A stretch of 64,000 nt of DNA from JAAFJU01 sp043764895 (GCA_043764895.1 JAYUJY010000115.1:9554-73553); one strand, 5' to 3'. Shown: positions 17,630 through 27,143, numbered from the stretch's first letter. Notes: generated by a model not told the origin, from the sequence alone. Numbers and translations: made by a program.

Positions 17630-19363
17630 TTAATAATGATTTCCGACTTTGCGGTGGTGAACGGCGGTCAATGCATCCGAATTGGATAATCGACCTAGAT
17701 CGACCGTGGCATACACCAACCAATGATCGCTGCATTCCATTCGGGTTTGCACCTTACATTCTAAGTACGCTAGCGCCTCCGTCAAAATTGGAGAACCGTT
17801 TTGAGCCGTCTGAATGTTCACGCCGTCAAAACGATCGCTACCCGGTACAAATCGTTTTAGGAAATGCTTCATCAGATTTTGATAGCTGCCCTCTTCCAAC
17901 ACGTTCAACACAAAAGTATCACCTACGCGAACCAACGATTCGATCGCCCGATCTTTTGCAACCGCAATGGTAAGACCTAGCGGTTTGAAACTCGCCTGCG
18001 CAACCCACGAGGCCAGCATGGCACTGCGATTGTCACCCTTTTGCGCCGTCACAATATAAAGCCCACCGCTCAAACGGCCCAAGGCTTTATCGAGATCGTT
18101 ATCAAGAGCCTTCATCTGTTGGACTGCCCGATCGCGGGTGAGCCATTGGCCAATATCCGTACCCGATTCTTCGCACAGTTGATAGACCGCTTTACTGCTG
18201 CCCTCGTCGAGCTTAATGGGCGGGAAGCCTGCGGTCAGTCCAGCTTCTTGGAACCGAGTCTGCAAGGTCGCCACGGGTTCATCATTGCCACCGCCCGATT
18301 CACACAGACCGTAGCTTTGTTTGCTGTTGGACGTCGCGACAATGGTACTTAGGGCAATGGCGATCGGGTCGTTGCCTTGAGGCGGCATAATGATAATGAT
18401 GCCGTTCGCGAGTTCGACCGCGTAACGGATTTCAGTCAGGTCGGCGGTAGACAAATCAATGGATTCCACCAACACGTCAGTTTTCAAAACGCCATTGGCC
18501 AAGTATCCCGATAGCTGATCCGCATCGCCATATTCAGACGCGTAGAAAATGACAACGTTCTTCGCGGCCTTGGCTTTTTCGCTGCTCCACGTTTGGTAAC
18601 GACCCACCAATTCTTCTAAATTGTGCTGAATCAACGGACCGTGACCCGTTGCTATGGTCGTCACTCCCGGCAGACCATTCATCCGTTTAATGGCACCCAA
18701 AACCGACTTTGCGTTCGGCCCCATGAGGCAGTCATAGTAAGTTCGGTAATCTGCCGAAATCAGTTCCAAATCTTCGTCATAGGTCTGGTCATCACAATAG
18801 TGCATCCCAAAGGCATCACAGGTAAAGAGATGCTGAGTCGCCGCGTCGTAAGTGAAAATCGTGTCGGGCCAATGAAGATTGGGCGCAGAGATAAATTCCA
18901 AAACGTGACCTTTACCCAAGTCCAACGTTTCGCCACTCTTCACCATTTTGCGCTTGTAGTCTTGATGCACGAAATCATCCAAGAATTGCAGTGCAACTTT
19001 TGCAGCTACCACAATAATCTCAGGATTCAACGCCAGCAGATCTTTAACAAGTCCGCTATGATCGGGTTCGGTATGGCTGATCACCAGATAATCAATGTCT
19101 TTAGGATCAATGAGTTCCGTCAAGGTCTTGAAATAGAGATCGTGAAATTTTGCATGAGACGTGTCGATTAGGGCCGTTTTGTCACCCCGTATTAGGAATG
19201 AGTTGTAGGTCGTCCCATTATCTAGCGCGAATTCAATATCAAACCGATCGCGATCCCAATCCAGCGATCGGATGACCGTAGTATCTGCCGCAATCTCTGA
19301 AGACTGAATCGTCAGACGTTTTTTCGGCGCAGACGTTTTGACCGAACTCACAGATAAAACCAT
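17630..19363 (-). CDS. flv3: Flavodiiron protein Flv3
   Basis: Encodes 577 residues from the ATG at 19363, chosen because GGAGG lies 8 nt upstream; an upstream ATG at 19390 adds nine residues without a site. Numbered from the longer form, the diiron ligands are all present: H106-T-E108-P-D110-H111, H173 (LHWPD), D192 and H250 (TGHGP). A flavodoxin domain starts near 275 (VVIFYASEYGDAD), and the flavin reductase domain fills the C-terminus. It partners Flv1 in oxygen photoreduction, protecting photosystem I in changing light. Full ligand set plus adjacency to the ligand-poor gene gives the Flv3 assignment. Confidence 0.94.
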   Translation of the reverse strand: MVLSVSSVKTSAPKKRLTIQSSEIAADTTVIRSLDWDRDRFDIEFALDNGTTYNSFLIRGDKTALIDTSHAKFHDLYFKTLTELIDPKDIDYLVISHTEPDHSGLVKDLLALNPEIIVVAAKVALQFLDDFVHQDYKRKMVKSGETLDLGKGHVLEFISAPNLHWPDTIFTYDAATQHLFTCDAFGMHYCDDQTYDEDLELISADYRTYYDCLMGPNAKSVLGAIKRMNGLPGVTTIATGHGPLIQHNLEELVGRYQTWSSEKAKAAKNVVIFYASEYGDADQLSGYLANGVLKTDVLVESIDLSTADLTEIRYAVELANGIIIIMPPQGNDPIAIALSTIVATSNSKQSYGLCESGGGNDEPVATLQTRFQEAGLTAGFPPIKLDEGSSKAVYQLCEESGTDIGQWLTRDRAVQQMKALDNDLDKALGRLSGGLYIVTAQKGDNRSAMLASWVAQASFKPLGLTIAVAKDRAIESLVRVGDTFVLNVLEEGSYQNLMKHFLKRFVPGSDRFDGVNIQTAQNGSPILTEALAYLECKVQTRMECSDHWLVYATVDLGRLSNSDALTAVHHRKVGNHY

Positions 19364-19390
19364 ACAAGCGACCTCCACTAAACGAAACAT

Positions 19391-20213
19391 GTCTCTACTC
19401 CCATTATCACCTTTTTACCGAAAATATTGCGTCACGTTAAGTTGTGATCAGTAACCCCACTCATGAGCTTATCTTATGCATAAACCTAAATTGATAGGTT
19501 TGAATCTATGGATACAAGGCCTAATCCCTGCCTCAACGGTTCAAAAATAGAGTTGGGGTTTTCGATTTTAGCGGCTCTAGATCAGGAGTTGAAGGATATG
19601 GAGAGATTTACCACATCAATTCTGTCTCATCTGTGAATGTGGTTTGGGCTTCTAGCCTGAACGGGCAGGATGCCCATCCCACGAATCAATTAGGATTGCT
19701 ATATATTAGGAAATCATTAGAGGTGAACCGAATGATTAAAGGTTATTGGATGAATTGTGTGGAGACTTGATTATCGATCGGGAAATTTGGAAGTAGATTT
19801 AAATACTTTTGGATTTTGAGTAATTCGATTCTGTGGTAATTCGTTTGTTTTATCACAGTCCCACTAACTCAAAAAGTCCATCAATAACTTCTTACTTTAG
19901 AGTTTCCGCCTGTTCTGCAAAATAAACAACACGAATTGAAACATTTAATAAAAGTGACTCAATCCATCTAGAACATTTGTTTTGCTGTTCATCATTTGAT
20001 CCCCAAACATAATTTCGCTGATAGTCAGGAATCCCCAAGTCGATCGCACTTCTCTAGTCAAGCGATCGTTTTACTCGGATTGAATTTGGAGTTGTTGGAG
20101 TTGGGCGTTGGGTTTGAGTCCGGGTAGGATGGCCCAACCCACAGATGATGGATCTTACTCAATTCTCATTCCTTAGTATTCTAGAATCATGAACACTGCA
20201 TAGATTTGTTTGA
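19391..20213. other. 820-bp spacer with gene relics and half-repeats
   Basis: No intact gene is seen. It contains a DUF262-like fragment (19892-20041) and two short repeat-like stretches common in cyanobacterial spacers: GGGCAGGATGCCCATCCCAC at about 19668 and GGATGGCCCAACCCAC at about 20127. The first 60 bp presumably hold the flv3 promoter, but no clear consensus was found. Confidence 0.5.
19892..20041 (-). pseudogene. Remnant of a DUF262 (GmrSD-type) protein N-terminus
   Basis: The minus strand reads about 50 codons containing IPDYQRNYVWGSNDEQQ, then SRWIESLLLN and VVYFAEQ, then a stop. This is the characteristic beginning of DUF262 proteins (IPxYQRxYxW ... LIESLLLxxPIP). Most of the family is missing on both sides, and a stop codon lies 5 codons upstream. 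It is a relic of a possible DNA-modification-dependent defence gene. Confidence 0.7.
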
Positions 20214-21851
20214 TTAACCTTTCCAATAGCTATAGGAATCCGCCAACTTCTCATCGTAGGCATTTGCACGATAACTTTCTCCGTTATAACCCCGTGCAAA
20301 GGTGGCCCAATCTTGACGGATTAACGCCGTTGCTAACCCATTGCTCTTGATAAAGCCAAACATTGCCTGAAGCTGTTTCCCTTCGCTTTCATGCATGTCT
20401 TTCACAAAGGTTTCCACATCTTTATAACCACAGGATCCATAGTTATCACCCATGATCTGTCCCAGCCCCCAAGACGCTGACTTCAGCGCAGAAGCCCGAT
20501 CGACATTTGCCGCCCGATAAATTCGATCCCACTCGCCCACACCGCCAATGTACAAACTCCGGTCCCACAACCGACTAGAAATGCTTGGGAACGTGTCATC
20601 GTAACGATTATCAGTGAAGTCTGAAAACCAATGAGCCTCAAACAAAATCTTCGGACGCCCATCGCTATAAAAACCCGATCCCGCTGCTTCAACCGAAACA
20701 ACCGCCCGCACCGCCGCCACGTCACATCCGATCGATTTTGCGACGCGCTCATAGTCTGCTTGGTCTAGCTTTTTCGGTGCTGGAGACGGAACCGCTATCC
20801 CAGGAATCTCGGGTTCAATTAACAACTTCGCAGCGCGAGGAGAGACGACGGTTGCATCCGCTTTGAAGGCCCGAGAGAAACTTTCATAGGCTCGTTGAGT
20901 CCGTTGTCCCCAAGCACCATCGGCAGTTCCAGGGTTGTGGCCCAGAACATCAAGAGAGAGTTGAAATTCACGGGTTAGGGCAGGACTTGCAATGATTTGG
21001 GCTAAGGGAATGGTATTCGTGCCCTTAACGATCGCCCGAAGATTAGCAGGAGTTGGAACCTTTGGTGGCGGGACGATCGGTGGCGTAACGATCGGTGGAA
21101 CAATTACAACAGGTAGCGGAGTTTTTATCGAGTCAATCGGCTTTTCAATCGGCTTTTCAACAGGTTTTTCAACAACAGGTGGAACGACTGGAATAGGGGG
21201 TGATTGAAGCAGCTTTCGAGCGATTTCAGGCGACATCGCATCTAATTTGAACTGACTGCCTTTTGCAAAAAGCTCGTAGGCTGTTTGCGTTTTTGCCCCC
21301 CAAGCGCCATCGGCAACTCCCGGAGATTGCCGCCAAGAAATCAGGCGGGTCTGAATTTCTTTAACGAGGATGGGATTGCCTTTAATCCGATCGATCGACC
21401 AGTTCAGAGGCTGATCCCCAAACTCCTTCAGCGTTTTAGGAAGAGTCGGCACCGGAACGACGGGAGTGGGAATCTTCGAGGCTGGCGGCTGGCTAGTGGT
21501 CGGTGGATTTCCAGTTGTAGGAGAGGTTCCAGAACCAGGAGGAGTTCCGATGGTGGGAGGTTTGATGTTGGCAGGCGGGGCGATCGGCGTAGGCGCTTTG
21601 ACGGGCGTAGGGGGATTTTTTAACAATTGACGCGCTACCGCAGGCGACAATTCATCATCGCTCAATTTGAACGCCTTCGTAAAATTTGTAAAGGCCCGTT
21701 GTGTCGCCTTCCCCCAATCCGCATCGGGCGTTCCTGGATCGTAATTCCAGACCTTCAGACGCCGCTGAATTTCTAGGACCAGGAGTTCATCTTCGCTCAC
21801 ATCATCCAGCGTCCAATCCTCAGACCCCAAGCCAATATCAATTAATGCCAT
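20214..21851 (-). CDS. N-acetylmuramidase with three peptidoglycan-binding-like repeats
   Basis: Encodes 545 residues. Three related segments of about 60 residues lie at about 20-76, 150-215 and 285-345. Each contains a GxxDxxWGxxTQxAY/F pattern and ends with a short helix (SPxxARxLL), separated by Pro/Thr-rich linkers. The C-terminal domain (about 360-545) is of the N-acetylmuramidase type: VSVEAAGSGF with candidate catalytic Glu388, FEAHWF, and SWGLGQIMGDNY. It should cut glycan strands of peptidoglycan. There is no Sec signal peptide. The start has a clean AGGAGG site. It lies 58 bp after a type I exporter gene, so export by that ABC protein is plausible. Confidence 0.85.
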   Translation of the reverse strand: MALIDIGLGSEDWTLDDVSEDELLVLEIQRRLKVWNYDPGTPDADWGKATQRAFTNFTKAFKLSDDELSPAVARQLLKNPPTPVKAPTPIAPPANIKPPTIGTPPGSGTSPTTGNPPTTSQPPASKIPTPVVPVPTLPKTLKEFGDQPLNWSIDRIKGNPILVKEIQTRLISWRQSPGVADGAWGAKTQTAYELFAKGSQFKLDAMSPEIARKLLQSPPIPVVPPVVEKPVEKPIEKPIDSIKTPLPVVIVPPIVTPPIVPPPKVPTPANLRAIVKGTNTIPLAQIIASPALTREFQLSLDVLGHNPGTADGAWGQRTQRAYESFSRAFKADATVVSPRAAKLLIEPEIPGIAVPSPAPKKLDQADYERVAKSIGCDVAAVRAVVSVEAAGSGFYSDGRPKILFEAHWFSDFTDNRYDDTFPSISSRLWDRSLYIGGVGEWDRIYRAANVDRASALKSASWGLGQIMGDNYGSCGYKDVETFVKDMHESEGKQLQAMFGFIKSNGLATALIRQDWATFARGYNGESYRANAYDEKLADSYSYWKG

Positions 21852-21909
21852 GGTAAATGCCTCCTTTAAATCGATTCTTAAGTTAATCGGGTTTTAAGTC
21901 GATCGGCCT

Positions 21910-24438
21910 TTAAGCTGCCGCTTTTTGTCGTTCAAACAGTGCGTAGTAAGCCCCTTTCTTGCGGACTAACTCGTCATGGGTTCCGCGTTCTACAATAACG
22001 CCTTTTTCCATTACTAGAATTAAATCAGCCTTCCGCAGCGGCGCAAATCGGTGAGCAATCATAAAGATAGTCCGATCGATCGCGACCTTCTGAAGATTCT
22101 GAAGCACCTGCTGTTCGGTCTCACTATCGAGCGCACTGGTTGCCTCATCCAAAATCATAATCGGTGCATTCGACAAGAACAGCCGAGCCAATGCCACCCG
22201 CTGACGTTGGCCCCCAGAAAGCGCCGTTCCGCGTTCTCCCACGTTGGTTTCGTAGCCCTGAGAAAGTTCGCTGACAAAATCATGGGCAGCCGCCTTTCGG
22301 GCCGCATCCACTACCTGTTCCGCCGAAACTTCCGGACGACCGAGGCTAATGTTTTCGATAATGTTGCCGTTAAATAGGAAATCTTCCTGAAGCACCACGC
22401 CCATCTGGGTTCGCAGGGAATGCAAATCCGCACTTTTCACATCAAAGCCATCCACCGTAATCCGTCCAGCTTCCGGCAAATATAGCCGTTGAAGCAGTTT
22501 AGACAAGGTACTTTTGCCCGATCCACTCCGGCCCACGACGCCCACTAGCATTCCTGGCTTCACATCGAAGGAAATGCCCTTCAGCACGGGTTCTTGGTTC
22601 GGATTGTAGCGGAAGACCACTTGATCGAAGCTGATTTCACCTTGCAGGGGCGGCAATACTAGCCCTGATCCCGGTTCGGCTTCAGGTGAGGCATTGAGAA
22701 TGTCGCCAATGCGATCGACCGACAGTAAGACCTGCTGCAAGTTTTGCCAGAGCTGAACGAGTCGCAACAATGGCCCCGTTACCTGCCCCGACAGCATTTG
22801 GAACGCCACCAGTTGCCCGATCGTCAGTTCCTGCTTGATCACCAGCGTCGCCCCAAACCAGAGGATGAGCAGGTACGACAGCTTGGTCAGGAAGTCAGCA
22901 ATGTTGCCGCTAATATTTTGCGTTGTAGAGGCTTTAAAACTGGTGCGGATGTAGCGGGCAAACAGTCCTTCCCATCGATCGCGCGATGCTTTTTCGGCGG
23001 TGTGAGCCTTAACTGAGTGGATTCCCGTTACCGTCTCCACAAGGAAAGACTGACTATCGGCGTTGCGGTTAAAGCTTTCGTTGAGCCAATTGCGCAGGAT
23101 GGGCGTGCTAACTAAGGTAAGGATGGCAAACAGCGGCAGCACCGCGAGGGCGACTCCCGTCAGCGGCAAACTGTAGTACGCCATCAGCGCCAAGTAGACC
23201 ACGGCAAAAATACTATCGAGAACCACCGTCAGCGCGGTCCCCGTGAGAAACTGCCGAATATTCTCCAGCTCTTGCACTCGCGCCACCGTATCGCCCACCC
23301 GACGCGACTCGAAGTATTGCAGCGGCAACCGCATGAGGTGTCTAAATAATTGCGCCGAGAGCGACAGATCTAACCGACGGGCGGTGTGGGTGAAGATAAA
23401 CAGCCGCAACGTCCCGAGAGACGCCTCAAAAAATGCGATCCCCAACATCGCGATCGCCATCACATCCAGCGTCGAAACGCTCCCCTGCACCATCACCCGA
23501 TCGATGACCACCTGAGTAATCATCGGCGTCGCGAGGCCCAGGATTTGCATCGTCAAGGAAGCCACCAAGACTTCGAGCAGCAGCCCACGATATTTCAAAA
23601 CTGCCGGAAGAAACCACGCCAGATTAAAGGTATCTTGCTTCTGAACCGTCTCCGCCTGCCAAACCTGACGATCCCACTGCGCTTCAAACTGCGTCCGCGA
23701 AATTCGTTCACAGGACATCGTAGGGTTCATGGGATCAGCAATAATAATGCCTTCGCCGCGAATGCCGTAAACCACCATCCAGTGCGGGTTATCTTGCCCA
23801 TTTTTTAAGACGATCGCCGGAAAATCCGTCAGTCGCAGCCCCGCCCAGTCGATCGTAATCCGCCTGAGGAGTAAGCCCACTTTTTCAGAGGCTTCGATGA
23901 GTTCTGAAGGCTTTTGCCCGCGCACCTGACGCTGTACCCATTCCAGTTGAACGGGGTTTTGCAGATGGTTTGCGACCATCGTAAGACAGGCGGCGCTGGT
24001 ATTGATGCCGGGAACAAAGGGAAATCCGGGAACGTTTTGCGGACCATCATCGACTTTTGGCAAATAGCGCTGCCGCTGAAGTGCCCAAAAACGATCGATT
24101 TCAGGACGCCGGACGCTATCCCACAGATCCTGGCTCCACGCCAACGCCTCCACGCCATCACCCGCCGCCCGCACTTTATAACCGGGCAAATCCAACGGAC
24201 TCCCGACCCAATCACCCGACTGAAGGAAAGTAGATTTATTTTGTTCATCCACCAGTCGAACTTTTCCCGCCAGCAGCAAAATCACCTCATCGGCATTCTC
24301 GTCTCCCCATATCGGTTCGCCCAGCCGATATCGCCGCAAATCCGCTTGATCTTTAAAACGCACCTGCTGTTCAGAGGTGAGATGAGAGAGAGGCGGATTC
24401 TCCCAAGGGATGCTAGTGGTGGGGTCGTTAGTGATCAT
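21910..24438 (-). CDS. Type I secretion ABC exporter with inactive C39-like domain and N-terminal cyclic-nucleotide-binding-like domain
   Basis: Encodes 842 residues. Order: a cNMP-binding-like beta-roll (about 15-115), a C39 peptidase-like domain (about 138-265), a six-helix membrane domain, then an ATPase with VGRSGSGKST, LSGGQRQRVALAR and MILDEATSALD. In C39 the active Cys lies in a DCGxxCL context. Here it reads N146-T147-S148-A-A-C151-L, so the catalytic Cys is Thr147, while His219 and Asp235 remain. It thus resembles the non-cleaving CLD of HlyB-type exporters. A periplasmic adaptor (HlyD) is not in the window. It sits between a parvulin gene upstream and a muramidase gene downstream. 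Confidence 0.9.
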   Translation of the reverse strand: MITNDPTTSIPWENPPLSHLTSEQQVRFKDQADLRRYRLGEPIWGDENADEVILLLAGKVRLVDEQNKSTFLQSGDWVGSPLDLPGYKVRAAGDGVEALAWSQDLWDSVRRPEIDRFWALQRQRYLPKVDDGPQNVPGFPFVPGINTSAACLTMVANHLQNPVQLEWVQRQVRGQKPSELIEASEKVGLLLRRITIDWAGLRLTDFPAIVLKNGQDNPHWMVVYGIRGEGIIIADPMNPTMSCERISRTQFEAQWDRQVWQAETVQKQDTFNLAWFLPAVLKYRGLLLEVLVASLTMQILGLATPMITQVVIDRVMVQGSVSTLDVMAIAMLGIAFFEASLGTLRLFIFTHTARRLDLSLSAQLFRHLMRLPLQYFESRRVGDTVARVQELENIRQFLTGTALTVVLDSIFAVVYLALMAYYSLPLTGVALAVLPLFAILTLVSTPILRNWLNESFNRNADSQSFLVETVTGIHSVKAHTAEKASRDRWEGLFARYIRTSFKASTTQNISGNIADFLTKLSYLLILWFGATLVIKQELTIGQLVAFQMLSGQVTGPLLRLVQLWQNLQQVLLSVDRIGDILNASPEAEPGSGLVLPPLQGEISFDQVVFRYNPNQEPVLKGISFDVKPGMLVGVVGRSGSGKSTLSKLLQRLYLPEAGRITVDGFDVKSADLHSLRTQMGVVLQEDFLFNGNIIENISLGRPEVSAEQVVDAARKAAAHDFVSELSQGYETNVGERGTALSGGQRQRVALARLFLSNAPIMILDEATSALDSETEQQVLQNLQKVAIDRTIFMIAHRFAPLRKADLILVMEKGVIVERGTHDELVRKKGAYYALFERQKAAA

Positions 24439-24541
24439 TGGGGGTGAGGGAGAAGGGGAAAGGTCGATCGTGCTCTGTGCTGTTCTTTATTCCAATAATA
24501 TTATTGTTGGAGACACAAACTACGATCGGAGGGACATCAAA

Positions 24542-25306
24542 CTAATCATTAATCTGGAGTTTGACGTCCATCTTCTGAATTTTTTCCGACAACCAGCGCT
24601 CAAACAGCTCGTTGCGGAGCGTTTGTTGGAGTTGGGCATCGTCCATGGACGCTTCAAGAAACTCGTCTACCCGAAACAGGCCCCACTTGCCTTCGAGTTC
24701 CAAGGGTCCGAGCAAGGCTCCCGGTTGTGCCGCATCGATTTGGGCACGAATGGTATCAGGCAAGGTTCCGCGACTGACGGGCCCCATCATGCCATTGACC
24801 ATTTTGTCGTCCGTCACCGAATACTGGCGCGCTGACTCCTCGTAGGTCGCAGAACCTTCCTGAATCTGATTCTTCAATTCTTCTGCTAAGTCCTGATTGT
24901 CTACGATAATTCGAGACAAAATCACTCGATCGAGAAATAACTTGCGCTCAATAAAGTACTCCTGCAAGCGCTCTTCACTCACCACCATCTTCAGCTTCTC
25001 GGTTTTAAAATTACCCAAGATTTGCTTATGAAAGGTGGAATAATCGGATCCGTTTTTCTTAAGCCATTCTTGAAATGCAGGAGCCTCGCTGAGTTGCTGC
25101 TGGAGTCGGAAATCAATAATGGCCTGCTCGACCACGCCTTCGGGGATGGTCAGGTCATCGCGGGTTGCGGTTTCTTCTTCAAGGACATGTTGACGCAAGA
25201 TACCGCCTAGAAAATCCTGGAGTTTCCCAGAGGACTGGAGGTAGCGCATACAGTCGCGGAGAGAGAGTTCGCGATCGTCAACGGTGAGAAAAGCAGCATT
25301 CGACAT
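24542..25306 (-). CDS. Parvulin-type peptidyl-prolyl isomerase (SurA/PpiC-like)
   Basis: Encodes 254 residues. An N-terminal helical chaperone-like part (1-125) is followed by a parvulin domain (about 128-225): VILSRIIV, the QYSVTDDKMVNG loop, GPVSRGTLPD and GKWGLFRVDEF. There is no signal peptide, so it probably acts in the cytoplasm. In cyanobacteria such isomerases are often found beside type I exporters and may keep substrates ready for export. It is the first gene of a three-gene minus-strand run, 103 bp upstream of the ABC exporter. Confidence 0.85.
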   Translation of the reverse strand: MSNAAFLTVDDRELSLRDCMRYLQSSGKLQDFLGGILRQHVLEEETATRDDLTIPEGVVEQAIIDFRLQQQLSEAPAFQEWLKKNGSDYSTFHKQILGNFKTEKLKMVVSEERLQEYFIERKLFLDRVILSRIIVDNQDLAEELKNQIQEGSATYEESARQYSVTDDKMVNGMMGPVSRGTLPDTIRAQIDAAQPGALLGPLELEGKWGLFRVDEFLEASMDDAQLQQTLRNELFERWLSEKIQKMDVKLQIND

Positions 25307-25772
25307 AAAAATTCAGCGTTATTTACGGATAAGAGTAACTTTACGGAGCGGAGGACAAACTAACAGCCTTACAAACTGTACCTCGCAAGGCGAAGCTCGA
25401 CCGGACAAAAGTGGATTAGCTCCTATATCTTGCCCAAAAAAAGACGATCGGAGACATAATCTTCGCCTAATCTCTACGGAGTTCCTGGGGCAATTATGCA
25501 AAATTACGGTTGCAAATCGTCTGAGGGTCAACCGCCCGATCGGCTTGATTATCATGACTGGCGCTCTACTCTGTTCATTTCTGTTCATTGGAGAATCCAA
25601 ATTTCCGTACATTTCGTGATTTTAAGTGAGAGAAAGATTATCTCAAAGCCGAAGGATGCTGATCTTTTGTGGCATGATCGGTAGTCAGAAAGTTTCTAGT
25701 CAGAACATTTCCTGTCGGAAAGTCTTTGGTCTACACGCTTTCGTGCCCCGCACTATTAAAGGAATATCAGCT
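25307..25772. other. 465-bp divergent spacer
   Basis: This lies between the diverging parvulin and peroxiredoxin genes. It must hold both promoters, but no clear consensus pair was recognised. A short direct repeat (TAGTCAGAA, at about 25681 and 25698) precedes the peroxiredoxin gene. No gene relic was seen. Confidence 0.4.
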
Positions 25773-26414
25773 ATGTCTCTCCGCCTAGGCGATACCGTCC
25801 CCGATTTCACCCAAGATTCCTCCGAAGGAACCATCAACTTTCACCAATGGGCTGGCGATAGCTGGGTGATTTTGTTTTCGCACCCCGCTGACTACACGCC
25901 CGTCTGCACGACTGAGCTAGGCATGGTTGCAAAACTTAAGTCTGAATTCGACAAACGCAATGTAAAGCCGATCGCCCTGAGCGTAGACAGCGCCGAATCT
26001 CACAAAGGCTGGGTCAGCGACATCAACGAGACCCAATCCTGCGGGGTCAACTATCCGATTTTGGCGGACGAAGACAAGAAAGTGTCTGAACTCTACGACA
26101 TGATCCACCCCAACTCCAGCACGGGAAGTACCTTAACCGTGCGATCGGTATTTATCATCGACAACCACAAAAAGCTACGTCTGAGCTTGACTTATCCCGC
26201 TAGCACGGGCCGGAACTTTGACGAGTTGTTGCGCGTGATTGACTCGTTGCAAATGACGGATAACTACAGCGTTGCCACCCCAGCGAACTGGGTAGACGGC
26301 GGCGATTGTGTAGTCGTCCCATCTATCTCCACCGAAGATGCCATCAAGAAGTTTCCGAAAGGCGTTACCGAAGTCAAGCCTTACCTGCGCATGACTCCCC
26401 AACCGAATAAGTAA
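25773..26414 (+). CDS. 1-Cys peroxiredoxin (Prx6 type)
   Basis: Encodes 213 residues from the ATG at 25773, with AAAGGA 9 nt upstream; the longer open frame back to 25626 has no family-like sequence. It reduces H2O2 and alkyl hydroperoxides in the cytoplasm. The peroxidatic Cys is in SHPADYTPVCTTELG (about 37-51). The long C-terminal domain (YPASTGRNFDELLRVIDSLQ, then GWVDGG-like NWVDGGDCVVVPS) marks the Prx6/1-Cys class. No second resolving Cys stands in the usual 2-Cys position. It is followed by a strong terminator, so it is monocistronic. Confidence 0.95.
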   Translation: MSLRLGDTVPDFTQDSSEGTINFHQWAGDSWVILFSHPADYTPVCTTELGMVAKLKSEFDKRNVKPIALSVDSAESHKGWVSDINETQSCGVNYPILADEDKKVSELYDMIHPNSSTGSTLTVRSVFIIDNHKKLRLSLTYPASTGRNFDELLRVIDSLQMTDNYSVATPANWVDGGDCVVVPSISTEDAIKKFPKGVTEVKPYLRMTPQPNK

Positions 26415-26436
26415 GATTATTCGATTATTTATAAAG

Positions 26437-26478
26437 TGCGATCGAACTATTTTTAAATAACAGTTCGATCGCATTTTT
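26437..26478 (+). terminator. Rho-independent terminator after the peroxiredoxin gene
   Basis: TGCGATCGAACT and AGTTCGATCGCA form a perfect 12-bp stem followed by five T. It lies 23 bp after the stop. Confidence 0.9.
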
Positions 26479-26516
26479 GTAAGAGGCTGTTTGAAAAATT
26501 CACAAAACTCCAGCTC

Positions 26517-26786
26517 ATGATCAAGAAGCAACGCACGATTAGCAAAGACGATCGCGAAATCATGTTAAACATTGATGCTATCTATGAAGAGTGGCGTAAC
26601 ACGACAAAAAAAGAAGGTCGAGAGGAAGCCGATCGCGCCAGCATTACAGGAATGCTCGTTGCTAAGTTTGGGCCGATCGACTCAGAACTTGAGGCGGTGA
26701 TCCCACGACTCCTCACGTTGGACCCCACAGAACGGGCACGATCGGTTATGAGTCTGTCTCGTGAAGCATTATTGAAGTTGGTTTGA
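26517..26786 (+). CDS. Short protein resembling the C-terminal end of Rpn/DUF4351 nuclease-transposase proteins
   Basis: Encodes 89 residues. The body (ITGMLVAKFGPIDSELEAVI, then RLLTLDPTERARSVMSLSRE) looks like the C-terminal DUF4351-like tail of Rpn-family recombination-promoting nucleases. The preceding EEWRNTTKKEGREEADRAS is like the charged linker before that tail. The PD-(D/E)XK catalytic part that should come first is missing, so this is probably a truncated remnant that may still be translated. It could instead be a genuine small gene; there is no strong ribosome-binding site. Confidence 0.5.
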   Translation: MIKKQRTISKDDREIMLNIDAIYEEWRNTTKKEGREEADRASITGMLVAKFGPIDSELEAVIPRLLTLDPTERARSVMSLSREALLKLV

Positions 26787-26858
26787 TTCGATCGCGTCTG
26801 CGGTCATCCATTCGATCGTACGCCGCAGGTGTATTTTCAATTCCCTCCAACGCTCAAA

Positions 26859-27143
26859 TCAAATTTCAGGCGCAACGACGATCGCACTTTTTCCATCAGC
26901 CGCCACCACGACCCAACCGATCGGTCCCGGCACGACATCGGTTGCTGTCTGGGTTACTTTAAACGACGAATCCCCTAACTTCGACTCCACAATAAAATCG
27001 GACTTGGGCGAAAATGTCGCAATTTTGAAGCTTCGATCGCGCAGACAAAATACAGCCCACCCCTTTAAGGTCTGATTCATCGGGTCAAAGGGCTTTGGAG
27101 GATTGGCAAATACAGCCGTCATCAGTTCGATCGTCGAATTCAT
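26859..27143 (-). CDS. Small hypothetical protein
   Basis: Encodes 94 residues with no signal peptide, Cys motif or recognised domain; it appears beta-rich. AAGGGA stands 7 nt before the ATG, which supports translation. It is transcribed away from dnaE, so the 206-bp spacer to 27349 carries both start regions. The function is unknown. Confidence 0.6.
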   Translation of the reverse strand: MNSTIELMTAVFANPPKPFDPMNQTLKGWAVFCLRDRSFKIATFSPKSDFIVESKLGDSSFKVTQTATDVVPGPIGWVVVAADGKSAIVVAPEI

